Assembly: GCF_963677195.1 (NCBI RefSeq)
Contig: NZ_OY781918.1
Location: 2,530,923-2,594,922 of the forward strand
Length of the DNA: 64,000 nt
Reading direction: 5' to 3'
Source: an uncultured Marinifilum sp.
GTDB lineage: Bacteria > Bacteroidota > Bacteroidia > Bacteroidales > Marinifilaceae
Of the stretch, positions 27,054 to 36,052 are shown piece by piece (the first letter of the stretch is position 1; each line of letters starts with the position of its first letter). Below the pieces are notes generated by a model. It was given only the letters and a program-made list of their open reading frames with translations. It did no database searches and was not told the origin of the DNA. The position numbers were made by a program, and so were the translations under genes.

Positions 27054-27644
27054 CTATTTTAAAGCCCAGTTTATAGATTTTCCTTCTACTTGCTGTTTTA
27101 TTTCTGCCAGATTATAATTGTCAGGATTAAGAGAAATTATATCTCCATTAGGTTTGTATATTTCAATAAGATTAGCTTCTTCCTGAATGCTAACTAGCTT
27201 TTGTAAATCTTTGTCTCCATCTTTCAAACTCCAGCTTTCTGTTGCAGGATCGAAAAGTAAGTCGGCATATCTTCCTTTATCCGGACCTTTAATTTGTTCG
27301 ATATGAAATTTGTTTTTGCTAGCGGTAATACGGTACTTTTTACCATCTTTTTTTACAATTTGTACATCTTTTTCGCCTTCTTTCATGGCAATTGGATTAT
27401 CGCCAGTCCAGAATTCTATAGTGTTAAGAACAACTCCATCAACTAAAACTGCAACTTCGTAAACCGGTATAACTATAAATGCAAAAAATACCAGTGCATT
27501 TATAAATTTATCGCCAACAGTACTATTCCACTCGTGTAAGTTTTTGGTTAAACGAAAGGGGCCATAACATCCGGTTTGTCCTATGCTAAGAATAAAAAAG
27601 AGGCAAGCCAATAGAAAAACATTTACTTTTTTCATGATCATCAA
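27054..27644 (-). CDS. DUF3332 family lipoprotein
   Basis: A 196-residue protein with a lipoprotein signal (LACLFFILSIGQTGCYGPF; lipidated Cys directly after TG) followed by the DUF3332 signature GCYGPFRLTKNLHEWNSTVGDKF. A second hydrophobic segment (about 49-72) spans FINALVFFAFIVIPVYEVAVL. The C-terminal half is soluble and charged. The family is widespread in Bacteroidota and gammaproteobacteria, without a firm function. An ATG three bases upstream of MKK (giving MMIMKK) is also possible. Own terminator; own transcript. Confidence 0.82.
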   Translation of the reverse strand: MMIMKKVNVFLLACLFFILSIGQTGCYGPFRLTKNLHEWNSTVGDKFINALVFFAFIVIPVYEVAVLVDGVVLNTIEFWTGDNPIAMKEGEKDVQIVKKDGKKYRITASKNKFHIEQIKGPDKGRYADLLFDPATESWSLKDGDKDLQKLVSIQEEANLIEIYKPNGDIISLNPDNYNLAEIKQQVEGKSINWALK

Positions 27645-27794
27645 TTTTGAATTAAATATTGTGTGTAATTATTTTCTGGAATATCAAATAAACGTTTAAG
27701 TCTGTTTTTTAGTATTGAATAAAAATTAAAGTTATAATAATTTGATCATAAAAAACACAAAGTATGTGACTATAATTGGGTTTGTATGAAAAAA

Positions 27795-27826
27795 AAGTGA
27801 CATAAGAAATTAATCTTATGCCACTT
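27795..27826 (-). terminator. Terminator of amtB
   Basis: AAGTGACATAAG (27795-27806) pairs with CTTATGCCACTT (27815-27826) with one mismatch. Read on the minus strand the hairpin is followed by a run of eight T, 28 bp after the amtB stop. Confidence 0.8.
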
Positions 27827-27854
27827 AATTGAGAAACGAGTATAGTTAAAAGTG

Positions 27855-29096
27855 CTAGTGGTATGCTTTTTCTCCGTGTTCATATATATCTAAACCTTCT
27901 TCCTCTATTCTTGCAGGAACTCGAAGACCGATTGTTACATTTAATATTTTGAATAGAACAAAAGCTGTTCCAATTGCCCATGCAGCAACGGCAAGTACTC
28001 CTAAAATTTGTACGCCAAGAAGGCCAAATCCTCCTCCGTAAAATAGTCCGCCTTCTTTTGCGAAGAATCCGACCATAATGGTACCTAATGCTCCATTTAC
28101 ACCATGAACTGTAATTGCTCCAACAGGGTCGTCTATTCTTAGTACTTTATCGATAAATTCTACCCCAAAAACAAGAGCTGTACCAGCAAGAAGACCAATT
28201 ATTATTGCAGCTTCAGGAGATACGATATCACAACCGGCTGTAATTGCTACTAAGCCAGCTAGTGATCCATTTAAGGATAATGATAATGTCGGACGTTTGT
28301 ATCGTAACCAGCTTATTCCCAGTGCTGCTAAAGTTCCAGCGGCAGCCGATAGGTTGGTGGTTAAGAATATATGAGAAATTGCTTTTGTATTTTCTGTACC
28401 GCTTGCTGCTAATTGAGATCCGGCGTTAAATCCAAACCATCCAAACCATAAAATAAATACACCAAGCGCTGCAAAAGTAAGGTTGTGACCAGGTATTGCA
28501 TTGGCTTTTCCGTTGTATTTACCAATACGAGGACCAATAAGAATAGCACCAACTAATCCCATCCATGCACCTACAGAGTGTACAACTGTTGAACCTGCAA
28601 AGTCGTGAAATCCAAGTTCACTTAACCAGCCGCCTCCCCATATCCAATGACCTGATATTGGATAAATAATAGCTGTTGTTATAATACTAAAAAATAGGTA
28701 AGCTTTAAATTCTGTACGTTCTGCTACTGCTCCCGAAACAATAGTTGCTGCAGTGGCGGCAAATACGGTTTGAAACATAAGGAAAGATAAGTCGATTTCT
28801 GGAGCTACATCTTCCATAAAAGGTAGTTTCCCGATTAATCCACCGATATCAGTTCCAAACATTAAAGCATATCCAACAAGAAAAAAACTAATAGAACCTA
28901 CTGCAAAATCCAAAAGATTTTTCATGAGAATATTGGCTGTATTTTTTGATCTGGTAAATCCGGCTTCTGCCATGGCAAATCCAGGTTGCATAAACATTAC
29001 TAATGCTGCTGATATTAAAACCCATACTACATCTAATGAATGTCCGGTTGCTGTTATTGTTGTTTGTAGCGTATCTAAAGTAAGTGTTTCTTCCAT
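27855..29096 (-). CDS. amtB: Ammonium transporter
   Basis: A 413-residue Amt/Rh channel with 11 predicted membrane helices, which conducts ammonium into the cell. Diagnostic segments are MQPGFAMAEAGFTRSKNTANI (helix 1), FAGSTVVHSVGAWMGLVGA (pore helix with the first conserved His), FGWFGFNAGS and ITVHGVNGALGT (second pore His). It lies 42 bp downstream of a PII gene on the same strand, so the pair is a classic glnK-amtB operon, with PII expected to dock onto and close the channel when nitrogen is sufficient. Confidence 0.96.
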   Translation of the reverse strand: MEETLTLDTLQTTITATGHSLDVVWVLISAALVMFMQPGFAMAEAGFTRSKNTANILMKNLLDFAVGSISFFLVGYALMFGTDIGGLIGKLPFMEDVAPEIDLSFLMFQTVFAATAATIVSGAVAERTEFKAYLFFSIITTAIIYPISGHWIWGGGWLSELGFHDFAGSTVVHSVGAWMGLVGAILIGPRIGKYNGKANAIPGHNLTFAALGVFILWFGWFGFNAGSQLAASGTENTKAISHIFLTTNLSAAAGTLAALGISWLRYKRPTLSLSLNGSLAGLVAITAGCDIVSPEAAIIIGLLAGTALVFGVEFIDKVLRIDDPVGAITVHGVNGALGTIMVGFFAKEGGLFYGGGFGLLGVQILGVLAVAAWAIGTAFVLFKILNVTIGLRVPARIEEEGLDIYEHGEKAYH

Positions 29097-29138
29097 AATA
29101 GGTAAAATTTAAATTCGTAAAAAAATAAGTGGCTAATG

Positions 29139-29486
29139 TTATTCTTCATCATATAATGAACGATCGCCCGAATCACCGGTACGAATTCTATAGGCATCCT
29201 GAACATCATAAATAAATATTCTTCCATCGCCTATTTCCCCAGTGAATGCATTTTCACGAATGCTTACGATACTGGCATCGACAAATTTGTCGCGAATAAT
29301 AAAAGAGATTAGTGTTCTTTCAATGCTGCTGGTATCATAGGTTACACCACGATAAACTCTTTCTTCTACAGATTTACCAACGCCTCTTACATCCCAGAAT
29401 GAAAAATAGTCTATTCCTATTTCGTGAAGGCCTTTTTTTACATCTTCGAATTTTGTTTTGCGTATAATTGCTTCGATTTTTTTCAT
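29139..29486 (-). CDS. glnK: PII nitrogen regulatory protein
   Basis: A 115-residue PII signal protein that senses 2-oxoglutarate and ATP/ADP. MKKIEAIIRKTKFEDVKKGL is the usual start; the T loop around residues 36-54 keeps Tyr50 (VYRGVTY), equivalent to the uridylylated Tyr51; FTGEIGDGRIFIY and YRIRTGD are the nucleotide-binding segments. The T loop departs from enterobacterial GlnK (RGVGKSVEERV), so the partner or modification may differ. glnK is named from its position directly before amtB. Confidence 0.92.
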   Translation of the reverse strand: MKKIEAIIRKTKFEDVKKGLHEIGIDYFSFWDVRGVGKSVEERVYRGVTYDTSSIERTLISFIIRDKFVDASIVSIRENAFTGEIGDGRIFIYDVQDAYRIRTGDSGDRSLYDEE

Positions 29487-29540
29487 AAACTAATTGGTTT
29501 TGATTTTTTGGCTAATTAATTTTTTTGTGGTTTTTTTTGG

Positions 29541-29580
29541 TAAAAACACCAGGGCTTCCCGGATTAAGAAACCCTGGGTT
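29541..29580 (-). terminator. Hairpin in the glnK leader, attenuator-like
   Basis: On the minus strand CCAGGG (29577-29572) pairs with CCCTGG (29554-29549), with two further A-T pairs in the loop side, followed by TGTTTTTACC. It lies about 55-90 bp upstream of the glnK start on the same strand, so it may end an upstream small transcript or control read-through into glnK-amtB. Confidence 0.5.
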
Positions 29581-29586
29581 TCGTTT

Positions 29587-30060
29587 TAGACCAAGCGTAA
29601 ATTCGACCGTTGTCGATAAATTGAAAACTGTGTTTGCATTTCTGCAATTTTAAAATGGGTAGTAATGCCATTTCGATATGGATATAAATTAATTTGCATG
29701 TATATAGTTTTTTCTTGTTAGTGAAAAATGCTTTTTTTTAGAATTACCCTATTTTTTTAGGGGGGTAATGTTCTATTAAATACATTATTTTTAACTAGCA
29801 CCCCTTATTTTTATAGGTTGATGTTGTAAAAGTATAAAAAAATATCAATTAACAATGAAAAAATAGGGGGTGTATTGAAAAAAAAGTACTTTTTTTTGAT
29901 TGTAACGTTTCCGTAAGGGGGGGGTGTTAGTCGAAAAAAGCATTTTTTTTAAATAAGGGTGCTTGTATTGTAATAGTTTTTCCACTTTAGTGTGTACTCT
30001 TATATATAGTAGTGTAAAAATAGGGGGTGGTTGAATAATTAATATTTTTTCAAAAAAAGA
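29587..30060. other. Intergenic region with repeated AAATAGGGGGTG motifs and a G8 run
   Basis: No gene seen. Several G-rich boxes recur: AGGGGGGTAAT (about 29759), AAAAAATAGGGGGTG (about 29865), GGGGGGGG (29917-29924) and AAAAATAGGGGGTGG (about 30016). GCACCCCTTATTT (about 29797) is complementary to AAATAAGGGTGC (29951-29962) except for one extra C. It separates divergent glnK and his transcripts. Function unknown. Confidence 0.6.
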
Positions 30061-30069
30061 TATGCAAGA

Positions 30070-30101
30070 TTTGGTGAGATAAAATATAATGCTAATCTTT
30101 G
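30070..30101 (+). promoter_or_regulatory. Promoter of the his operon, Bacteroidota type
   Basis: TTTG at 30070-30073 followed after 19 bp by TAATCTTTG (30093-30101), close to the TTTG/TAnnTTTG promoter pattern of this phylum (one extra base inside the -7 box). It lies 22 bp upstream of the leader-peptide start. Confidence 0.6.
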
Positions 30102-30122
30102 TCGAACAATAGAAAGAAAAAA

Positions 30123-30179
30123 ATGAATTTTATAGCACTACATCATCATCATCATTATACTTACCCGCAGGTGAGCTAA
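30123..30179 (+). CDS. hisL: his operon leader peptide with five consecutive His codons
   Basis: An 18-residue frame reading MNFIALHHHHHYTYPQVS, with His codons at 30141-30155. Such a His run directly upstream of hisG, followed by a terminator, is the sign of attenuation by translation. The last codons (CAGGTGAGC, 30168-30176) can pair with GCCCGCCTG (30227-30235), which is the left arm of the terminator. A ribosome stalled at the His codons would leave this segment free and so block the terminator. Confidence 0.92.
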   Translation: MNFIALHHHHHYTYPQVS

Positions 30180-30226
30180 GGATGTTGTGCCATATTCATA
30201 AAGATATATTAACTAACATTAAAAAT

Positions 30227-30256
30227 GCCCGCCTGATTTAGGTGGGCTTTTTTTTT
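30227..30256 (+). terminator. his attenuator terminator
   Basis: GCCCGCCT (30227-30234) pairs with AGGTGGGC (30240-30247) around a 5-nt loop, followed by nine T. It lies 47 bp after the leader-peptide stop and 41 bp before the hisG start. Confidence 0.93.
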
Positions 30257-30296
30257 GCCCTTTCCTAAACTCAGTCGGAACCAAAATTTAAAAACC

Positions 30297-31157
30297 ATGG
30301 GCGAAAAATTAAAAATCGCAGTACAAAAATCAGGACGACTAAAAGAAGATTCTCTAAAAATTTTAAAAGAATGTGGAATTTCTATCGATAATGGAAAAGA
30401 TCAGTTAAAGGCGAGTGCATTTAATTTTCCTTTAGAAGTTTTGTATCTTAGAAACTCAGATATTCCTCAGTATGTTGAAGATGGAGTTGCAGATATTGCA
30501 ATAATTGGAGAAAATGTAGTTATAGAAAAGCAGAAGGAACTCGATGTTCTTCAAAAATTGGGATTTTCTAAATGCAGACTGGCAATGGCTATTCCAAAAG
30601 ATGTGGAGTATACAGGTTTGGATTTTTTTAATGGTAAAAAACTCGCAACTTCTTATCCTAATTCGCTGCGACAATTTTTAGCTGCAAATAATTTAGATTG
30701 TGATATTCACGAAATTTCGGGATCGGTAGAGATTGCACCTAATATTGGTTTGGCCGATGGAATATGCGATTTGGTAAGTTCCGGGAGTACTCTTTTTAAG
30801 AATGGATTAACCGAAGTAGAAGAGATTCTTGTTTCTGAAGCCTGTTTGGTAGCCAATAAAAATATTAATGATTTAAAAAGTGCAATTTTAGATCGTTTGT
30901 TATTCAGAATGAAATCGGTACTTGCCGCAAAAAATAACAAGTATATTTTATTGAATGCACCTAATGATAAGATTGATGATATTATAAAAGTTCTCCCTGG
31001 AATGAATAGTCCTACAATTATGCCTTTGGCAAAAGAAGGATGGAGTTCATTACACTCTGTAATTACTGAGAATGATTTTTGGGGAGTTATCGACCAGCTT
31101 AAATTAAACGGAGCAGAAGGTATTTTGATAATTCCAATCCAAAAAATGGTACTATAG
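30297..31157 (+). CDS. hisG: ATP phosphoribosyltransferase, long form
   Basis: First, feedback-regulated enzyme of histidine synthesis; joins ATP and PRPP. MGEKLKIAVQKSGRLKEDSL is the usual start, so the ATG at 30297 is chosen; the frame extends to 30255 but that lies in the terminator. Core motifs are IAIIGENVV, LATSYPNSLRQFL and DLVSSGSTLFKNGL (PRPP loop). The last 75 residues, including GMNSPTIMPLAKEGW, form the C-terminal ACT-like regulatory domain of long-form HisG (286 residues), which binds histidine. Under control of the upstream attenuator. Confidence 0.97.
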   Translation: MGEKLKIAVQKSGRLKEDSLKILKECGISIDNGKDQLKASAFNFPLEVLYLRNSDIPQYVEDGVADIAIIGENVVIEKQKELDVLQKLGFSKCRLAMAIPKDVEYTGLDFFNGKKLATSYPNSLRQFLAANNLDCDIHEISGSVEIAPNIGLADGICDLVSSGSTLFKNGLTEVEEILVSEACLVANKNINDLKSAILDRLLFRMKSVLAAKNNKYILLNAPNDKIDDIIKVLPGMNSPTIMPLAKEGWSSLHSVITENDFWGVIDQLKLNGAEGILIIPIQKMVL

Positions 31158-31222
31158 CCATGCTATTCTGAAGTTAATATTTAATCAGACCATAAGCCGA
31201 TACAATAGAAATACACATAATC

Positions 31223-32512
31223 ATGCAAGTAATAAATTATCCCCAAAAACAAGACTGGCAGAAAATCTTAACTCGTCCTGCAATTGATATGGACGAGCTA
31301 GAAGAAGTCGTAAATCAGATATTTAAAGAAATTAATGCCGATGGAGACAAGGCATTGTTAAAATACACTTGGTTTTACGACAGAATTAAAATCGATGATT
31401 TGGAAGTGAGTGCCGAAGAAATTAATGCTTCAGAACAGGAAATTAGCGAAGAGTTAAAAGAAGCAATGGCAATTGCAGCTGGAAATATCGAAAAGTTCCA
31501 TGGATCTCAATTTTCTAAATCAGAAATGATAGAAACCACAACAGGTGTAAATTGCTGGAGGAAAGCAACACCAATCGAAAAGGTAGGTTTGTATATTCCT
31601 GGTGGAAGTGCACCTCTGTTTTCTACGGTTTTAATGCTGGGGATTCCTGCAAAACTTGCTGGTTGTAAAGAGATTATTTTGTGTACTCCTCCGGGTAAAG
31701 ATGGGCGAATTGATCCTGCAATTTTATATGCTAGTAAATTGGTTGGTGTCGATCGTGTATTTCGGGTGGGTGGAATTCAGGCAATAGGCGCTATGGCTTT
31801 TGGGACCGAATCAATTCCCAATGTATTTAAAATATTTGGGCCGGGTAATCAGTTTGTAACTGCTGCAAAACAGAGGGTTAATAAGGTTGGAGTTGCTATT
31901 GATATGCCAGCAGGCCCGTCGGAGGTATTGATTTTGGCTGATGAAAGTGCCGAACCAGCTTTTGTTGCTGCAGATTTACTTTCGCAGGCAGAGCATGGTG
32001 CCGACAGTCAGGTTATTCTCCTTACATGGGATAAGAGTTTGGTTGATAAGGTGCTTGCTGAGGTAGAAAGTCAATTGTCGGCTTTATCGAGAAAAGGTGT
32101 AGCAGAACTGGCTCTGAATAATTCAAAGATTATTTTGCTAGATTCAATGGAAGAAGCATTGGAAATGTCGAATCAGTACGGACCTGAGCACCTTATTGTA
32201 TCGGTTAAGAATGAAAATGAAGTGGTAGACTTGATTCAGAACGCAGGATCGGTATTTTTGGGGAATTATACTCCCGAAAGTGCTGGAGATTACGCTTCAG
32301 GTACAAATCATACATTACCAACAAATGGTTATGCAAAGGCATATTCGGGTGTAAGTCTGGAATCGTTTATGAAGAGTATTTCGTTTCAGAAAATAAGTGA
32401 AAAAGGTCTGCTGGAATTAGGACCAGTTATTGAAACCATGGCAAAAGCAGAGCAATTAGATGCTCACTGCAATGCAGTAAGTGTGCGCTTACAGAAAATT
32501 AGAGAAGAATAG
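31223..32512 (+). CDS. hisD: Histidinol dehydrogenase
   Basis: Zinc enzyme that makes the last two oxidations from histidinol to histidine with NAD+. The 429-residue protein shows ERVGLYIPGGSAPLFSTVLM-like text (KVGLYIPGGSAPLF), FGPGNQFVTAAKQ, DMPAGPSEVLILAD, DLLSQAEHGADSQVIL (zinc His and Gln) and ASGTNHTLPTNGYAKAYSGV (catalytic His). Second gene of the his operon, 65 bp after hisG. Confidence 0.97.
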   Translation: MQVINYPQKQDWQKILTRPAIDMDELEEVVNQIFKEINADGDKALLKYTWFYDRIKIDDLEVSAEEINASEQEISEELKEAMAIAAGNIEKFHGSQFSKSEMIETTTGVNCWRKATPIEKVGLYIPGGSAPLFSTVLMLGIPAKLAGCKEIILCTPPGKDGRIDPAILYASKLVGVDRVFRVGGIQAIGAMAFGTESIPNVFKIFGPGNQFVTAAKQRVNKVGVAIDMPAGPSEVLILADESAEPAFVAADLLSQAEHGADSQVILLTWDKSLVDKVLAEVESQLSALSRKGVAELALNNSKIILLDSMEEALEMSNQYGPEHLIVSVKNENEVVDLIQNAGSVFLGNYTPESAGDYASGTNHTLPTNGYAKAYSGVSLESFMKSISFQKISEKGLLELGPVIETMAKAEQLDAHCNAVSVRLQKIREE

Positions 32513-32517
32513 AACTT

Positions 32518-33567
32518 ATGGAAACAATATTTAATTTACTGGATTTTGTTCGTGAAAATGTAAAAAATCTTACCCCATATTCTTCTGCCCGAGATGAATT
32601 CTCAGGTGTTGGATCTGTTTTTTTAGATGCTAACGAAAATCCAAACGATAATGGAGTTAACCGTTATCCTGATCCTTTGCAAAAAGAATTGAAAAAACGA
32701 ATTGGACTAATTAAGCGCTTAAATCCTGCCCAAATGATTTTAGGAAATGGTAGCGATGAAATTATTGATCTTTTGTTTCGTGCTTTTTGTGAGCCAAATC
32801 GAGATAATGTTGTGATTTGTACGCCCACTTATGGAATGTATGAAGTAGCGGCTGGAGTAAATTCTGTTCTGATAAAGGAAGTTCAGCTTGATGAAAATTT
32901 TCAGCCAGATGTAAAAGCCGTATTGCAAGCTGCTGATGATAACACAAAAATGCTTTTTTTGTGTTCGCCTAACAATCCAACAGCAAATTTGCTTGATGAA
33001 TCGAAAGTTGAGCACTTGCTTAAAGATTTTGATGGAATTGTAATTGTCGATGAAGCCTATGTTGATTTTGCTCCGGGAAAAAGTTTGACTGATAAATTAT
33101 CCGATTATCCGAACCTTGTCATCTTACAAACATTATCAAAAGCATGGGGAATGGCAGGTATAAGATTGGGAATTGGATTGGCCTCTCAGGATATTGTCGA
33201 AATTCTGAATAGAATTAAGCCTCCTTATAATGTGAATATTTTAACACAGGAGAAAGCTTTTGAAATGATGGATACAGAGCCTTTTTCATATCAATTAAAT
33301 GAAATTCTAAAGGAGAGAGAAAGCTTATCGGAAGTTTTAGCTGGATTAAATTTTGTGAAGAAAGTTTATCCTACAGATGCAAATTTTATTTTGGTTAAAG
33401 TGAATGATGCCAGGGCTTTGTACAATTATTTATTGAGTAAAGGGATTATTATTCGCGACAGATCGAAAATAAAAGGTCTCGAACAGTGTGTGAGAATTAG
33501 TATTGGAACCAAAAGTGAAAATGAGATGCTAATTAAGGCTCTACAGGCTTACGACTCAAATCTTTAA
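32518..33567 (+). CDS. hisC: Histidinol-phosphate aminotransferase
   Basis: PLP-dependent class I/II aminotransferase that converts imidazole-acetol phosphate to histidinol phosphate. The 349-residue protein has LDANENPNDNGVNRYPDP, LGNGSDEIIDLLFRA, CSPNNPTANL, VIVDEAYVDFAPGKS and LQTLSKAWGMAGIRLG, in which the Lys of SKAWG binds PLP. ISIGTKSENEMLIKAL is near the end. It begins 5 bp after hisD and ends 3 bp before hisB, as expected in a tight operon. Confidence 0.96.
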   Translation: METIFNLLDFVRENVKNLTPYSSARDEFSGVGSVFLDANENPNDNGVNRYPDPLQKELKKRIGLIKRLNPAQMILGNGSDEIIDLLFRAFCEPNRDNVVICTPTYGMYEVAAGVNSVLIKEVQLDENFQPDVKAVLQAADDNTKMLFLCSPNNPTANLLDESKVEHLLKDFDGIVIVDEAYVDFAPGKSLTDKLSDYPNLVILQTLSKAWGMAGIRLGIGLASQDIVEILNRIKPPYNVNILTQEKAFEMMDTEPFSYQLNEILKERESLSEVLAGLNFVKKVYPTDANFILVKVNDARALYNYLLSKGIIIRDRSKIKGLEQCVRISIGTKSENEMLIKALQAYDSNL

Positions 33568-33570
33568 AAT

Positions 33571-34716
33571 ATGACAACAAAAAAGAAAGTACTGTTTATA
33601 GATAGAGATGGAACCTTAATTCTTGAACCTCCTGTTGACTATCAGGTGGATAGTTTGGAAAAGTTGGACTTTTATCCGGCGGTGTTTAGCAATCTTTCAA
33701 AAATTGCCGATCAATTGGATTATGAGTTGGTTATGGTTACCAATCAGGATGGCTTGGGCACTGAATCTTATCCAGAAGATACATTTTGGCCTGCTCACAA
33801 TAAAATGATGAAAGCATTTTCGGGCGAAGGAATTGAATTTGCCGATGTCTGCATTGATAAAACTTTTCCGGAAGAAAATGCTCCTACCAGAAAACCAGGA
33901 ACAGCCTTGTTAACAAAGTATTTTTCTGATGATTATGATTTGGAAAATTCCTATGTAATTGGCGATAGATGGACCGATGTGGAGTTGGCGAAAAATTTAA
34001 ATGCAAAAGCTATTTTTATCACGGCAAGTGGAAATATTGGAGACGATGAATTGTCGGAATCGAAGAAAGAATTAGAATCTTGTGTCGCTCTTAAAACAGA
34101 AAAGTGGAAGGAAATTTATGAGTTTTTGCGATTGGATCAAAGGACTGCCCGAGTGATTCGAAATACAAAAGAGACTCAAATTGCCATTGATTTGGATTTG
34201 GATGGACAAGGAATGGGTGAGTTTGATACGGGAATAGGCTTTTTCGATCACATGCTCGATCAGATAGCCAAACATGCCGGTGTAGACTTAAAAGTAATGG
34301 TAAATGGAGATTTAGAGGTTGATGAACATCATACCATTGAAGATACAGCCATTGCACTGGGAGAAGCTTTTAATAAGGCTTTAGGAAATAAATTAGGTTT
34401 GGATCGTTACGGATTTTCTTTGCCTATGGATGATTGTTTTGCTCAGGCAGCCATTGATTTTGGAGGAAGAAACTGGTTGGTTTGGGAGGCTGAATTTAAG
34501 CGCGAAATGATTGGAGGAATGCCTACCGAAATGTTCTATCATTTCTTTAAGTCTTTTACCGATGGAGCACAATGTAACCTTAATATTAAAGCCGAGGGAG
34601 CAAATGAGCATCATAAAATAGAAGGAATTTTTAAAGCATTGGCCAGAGCTGTTAGAATGGCAATTAGGCGCGATGCAAATTGTTTACAGCTGCCTTCAAC
34701 CAAAGGAAAATTATAA
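33571..34716 (+). CDS. hisB: Bifunctional histidinol-phosphatase / imidazoleglycerol-phosphate dehydratase
   Basis: A 381-residue fusion. The N-terminal HAD phosphatase (about 1-165) starts [16 protein letters not shown] (DxDGT) and has VTNQDGLGT and [15 protein letters not shown]; it makes histidinol from histidinol phosphate. The C-terminal dehydratase (about 190-381) has [40 protein letters not shown] and [23 protein letters not shown] with the metal-binding His clusters. The fused form is usual in Bacteroidota and enterobacteria. Confidence 0.97.
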   Translation: MTTKKKVLFIDRDGTLILEPPVDYQVDSLEKLDFYPAVFSNLSKIADQLDYELVMVTNQDGLGTESYPEDTFWPAHNKMMKAFSGEGIEFADVCIDKTFPEENAPTRKPGTALLTKYFSDDYDLENSYVIGDRWTDVELAKNLNAKAIFITASGNIGDDELSESKKELESCVALKTEKWKEIYEFLRLDQRTARVIRNTKETQIAIDLDLDGQGMGEFDTGIGFFDHMLDQIAKHAGVDLKVMVNGDLEVDEHHTIEDTAIALGEAFNKALGNKLGLDRYGFSLPMDDCFAQAAIDFGGRNWLVWEAEFKREMIGGMPTEMFYHFFKSFTDGAQCNLNIKAEGANEHHKIEGIFKALARAVRMAIRRDANCLQLPSTKGKL

Positions 34717-34724
34717 AGTAAACC

Positions 34725-35315
34725 ATGAAAAATCAAAATATTGTAATTATAGATTATGATGCCGGTAATATTCAGTCTGTGAAATATGCTTTTGAGCGGC
34801 TTGGAATTGAAGCTATCGTTTCCAATAATGAGGAGGTGATTCGAAATGCCGATAAGGTGATTTTTCCAGGGGTTGGAGAAGCTGCCTGGGCAATGAAATC
34901 TTTGAAAAAAAACGGTTTGGATCAACTCATTCCGCAGCTAAAGCAACCTGTTTTGGGTATTTGTTTGGGAATGCAGCTAATGTGCGAAAGCTCGGAGGAA
35001 GGAGAAACCAAAGCCTTGGGAATTTTTCCGGTTCAGGTAAAGAAATTTACAAATGAAAGAAAAGTGCCACACATGGGCTGGAATCAGCTAACAAATATGA
35101 AAGGTGAGCTATTTAAAGGAGTTCAAAATGATGAATATGCCTATTTTGTGCACTCTTTTTACGTTCCGCTTTTTAGCGCAAGTGCTGCAGAATGTGAATA
35201 TATTCTTCCGTTTAGCGCTGCATTGCAAAAGGATAATTTTTATGCTTGCCAGTTTCATCCCGAAAAATCGGGAGAGCTTGGAGTAAAAATTTTAAAGAAT
35301 TTTATTAATCTGTAA
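34725..35315 (+). CDS. hisH: Imidazole glycerol phosphate synthase, glutamine amidotransferase subunit
   Basis: Class I glutaminase that supplies ammonia to HisF. The 196-residue protein has VIIDYDAGNIQSVKYAFER, the nucleophile elbow LGICLGMQLMCESSEEG (catalytic Cys), VPHMGWNQL, and FYACQFHPEKSGELG with the catalytic His and Glu. It ends with a 1-bp overlap with hisA. HisF, its partner, is encoded one gene further. Confidence 0.96.
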   Translation: MKNQNIVIIDYDAGNIQSVKYAFERLGIEAIVSNNEEVIRNADKVIFPGVGEAAWAMKSLKKNGLDQLIPQLKQPVLGICLGMQLMCESSEEGETKALGIFPVQVKKFTNERKVPHMGWNQLTNMKGELFKGVQNDEYAYFVHSFYVPLFSASAAECEYILPFSAALQKDNFYACQFHPEKSGELGVKILKNFINL

Positions 35316-36049
35316 TGATGAGAAAAATTAAAATTATACCAGCCATAGATACCATTAAGGGACGTTGTGTACGATTAACCAAAGGTGATTATGATACCGA
35401 GAAAGTGTATAGCGAAGACCCTTTGCAAATTGCAAAAGAATTCGAAAAAATTGGAATTAGCCGATTGCATCTGGTAGATTTGGAAGGGGCAAAATCAGGA
35501 CATATTTGTAATGCCGAAGTATTGAAGAGGGTTTCCACAGGCACAAATTTGAAAATTGATTTTGGAGGAGGAGTAAAATCCGACGAAGATATAAAGCTGG
35601 CTTTTGAGTCGGGAGCTGCTCAGGTTACAGGAGGAAGTATTGCGGTGTCGAATCCCGAACTGTTTGAATCCTGGTTGGAAAGCTATGGAGCAGAAAAAAT
35701 TATTTTGGGTGCCGATGTACGAAACGAAATGGTTTCTATCTCGGGTTGGCAGAAAGATTCCGATTATCATTTATATAAATTTTTGGAGAAATATCAGAAA
35801 CAAGGTGTAAAGAGAATTATTTGTACGGATATTTCGAAAGATGGCATGTTACAAGGGCCTGCAGTTGAACTGTATAAAGGAATTATGGAAGAATTTCCTT
35901 CTTTGGAATTGGTAGCTAGTGGCGGTGTTGGTGAATTAAATGATGTTCGTATTTTGAACGAAATTGGTTGTTGGGGAGTCATTATTGGTAAAGCAATTTA
36001 CGAGGAACGCATTGATATGAACGAATTGGTAAGTGAATTTATAAAGTAG
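35315..36049 (+). CDS. hisA: ProFAR isomerase
   Basis: TIM-barrel sugar isomerase acting on the 5-[(5-phosphoribosylamino)methylideneamino] imidazole carboxamide intermediate. The 244-residue protein reads IKIIPAIDTIKGRCVRLTKG at the start (catalytic Asp in PAID), LHLVDLEGAKSG, IDFGGGVKSDEDI, CTDISKDGMLQGP (second catalytic Asp) and LVASGGVGELNDV (phosphate loop). Either of the two adjacent ATG codons (35315 or 35318) may be used. It overlaps hisH by 1 bp. Confidence 0.95.
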   Translation: MMRKIKIIPAIDTIKGRCVRLTKGDYDTEKVYSEDPLQIAKEFEKIGISRLHLVDLEGAKSGHICNAEVLKRVSTGTNLKIDFGGGVKSDEDIKLAFESGAAQVTGGSIAVSNPELFESWLESYGAEKIILGADVRNEMVSISGWQKDSDYHLYKFLEKYQKQGVKRIICTDISKDGMLQGPAVELYKGIMEEFPSLELVASGGVGELNDVRILNEIGCWGVIIGKAIYEERIDMNELVSEFIK

Positions 36050-36052
36050 CCT

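Noticed and set aside
30255..30296. Upstream extension of hisG to a TTG start
   Set aside because: The extension lies in and just after the attenuator terminator; the family start is at 30297.
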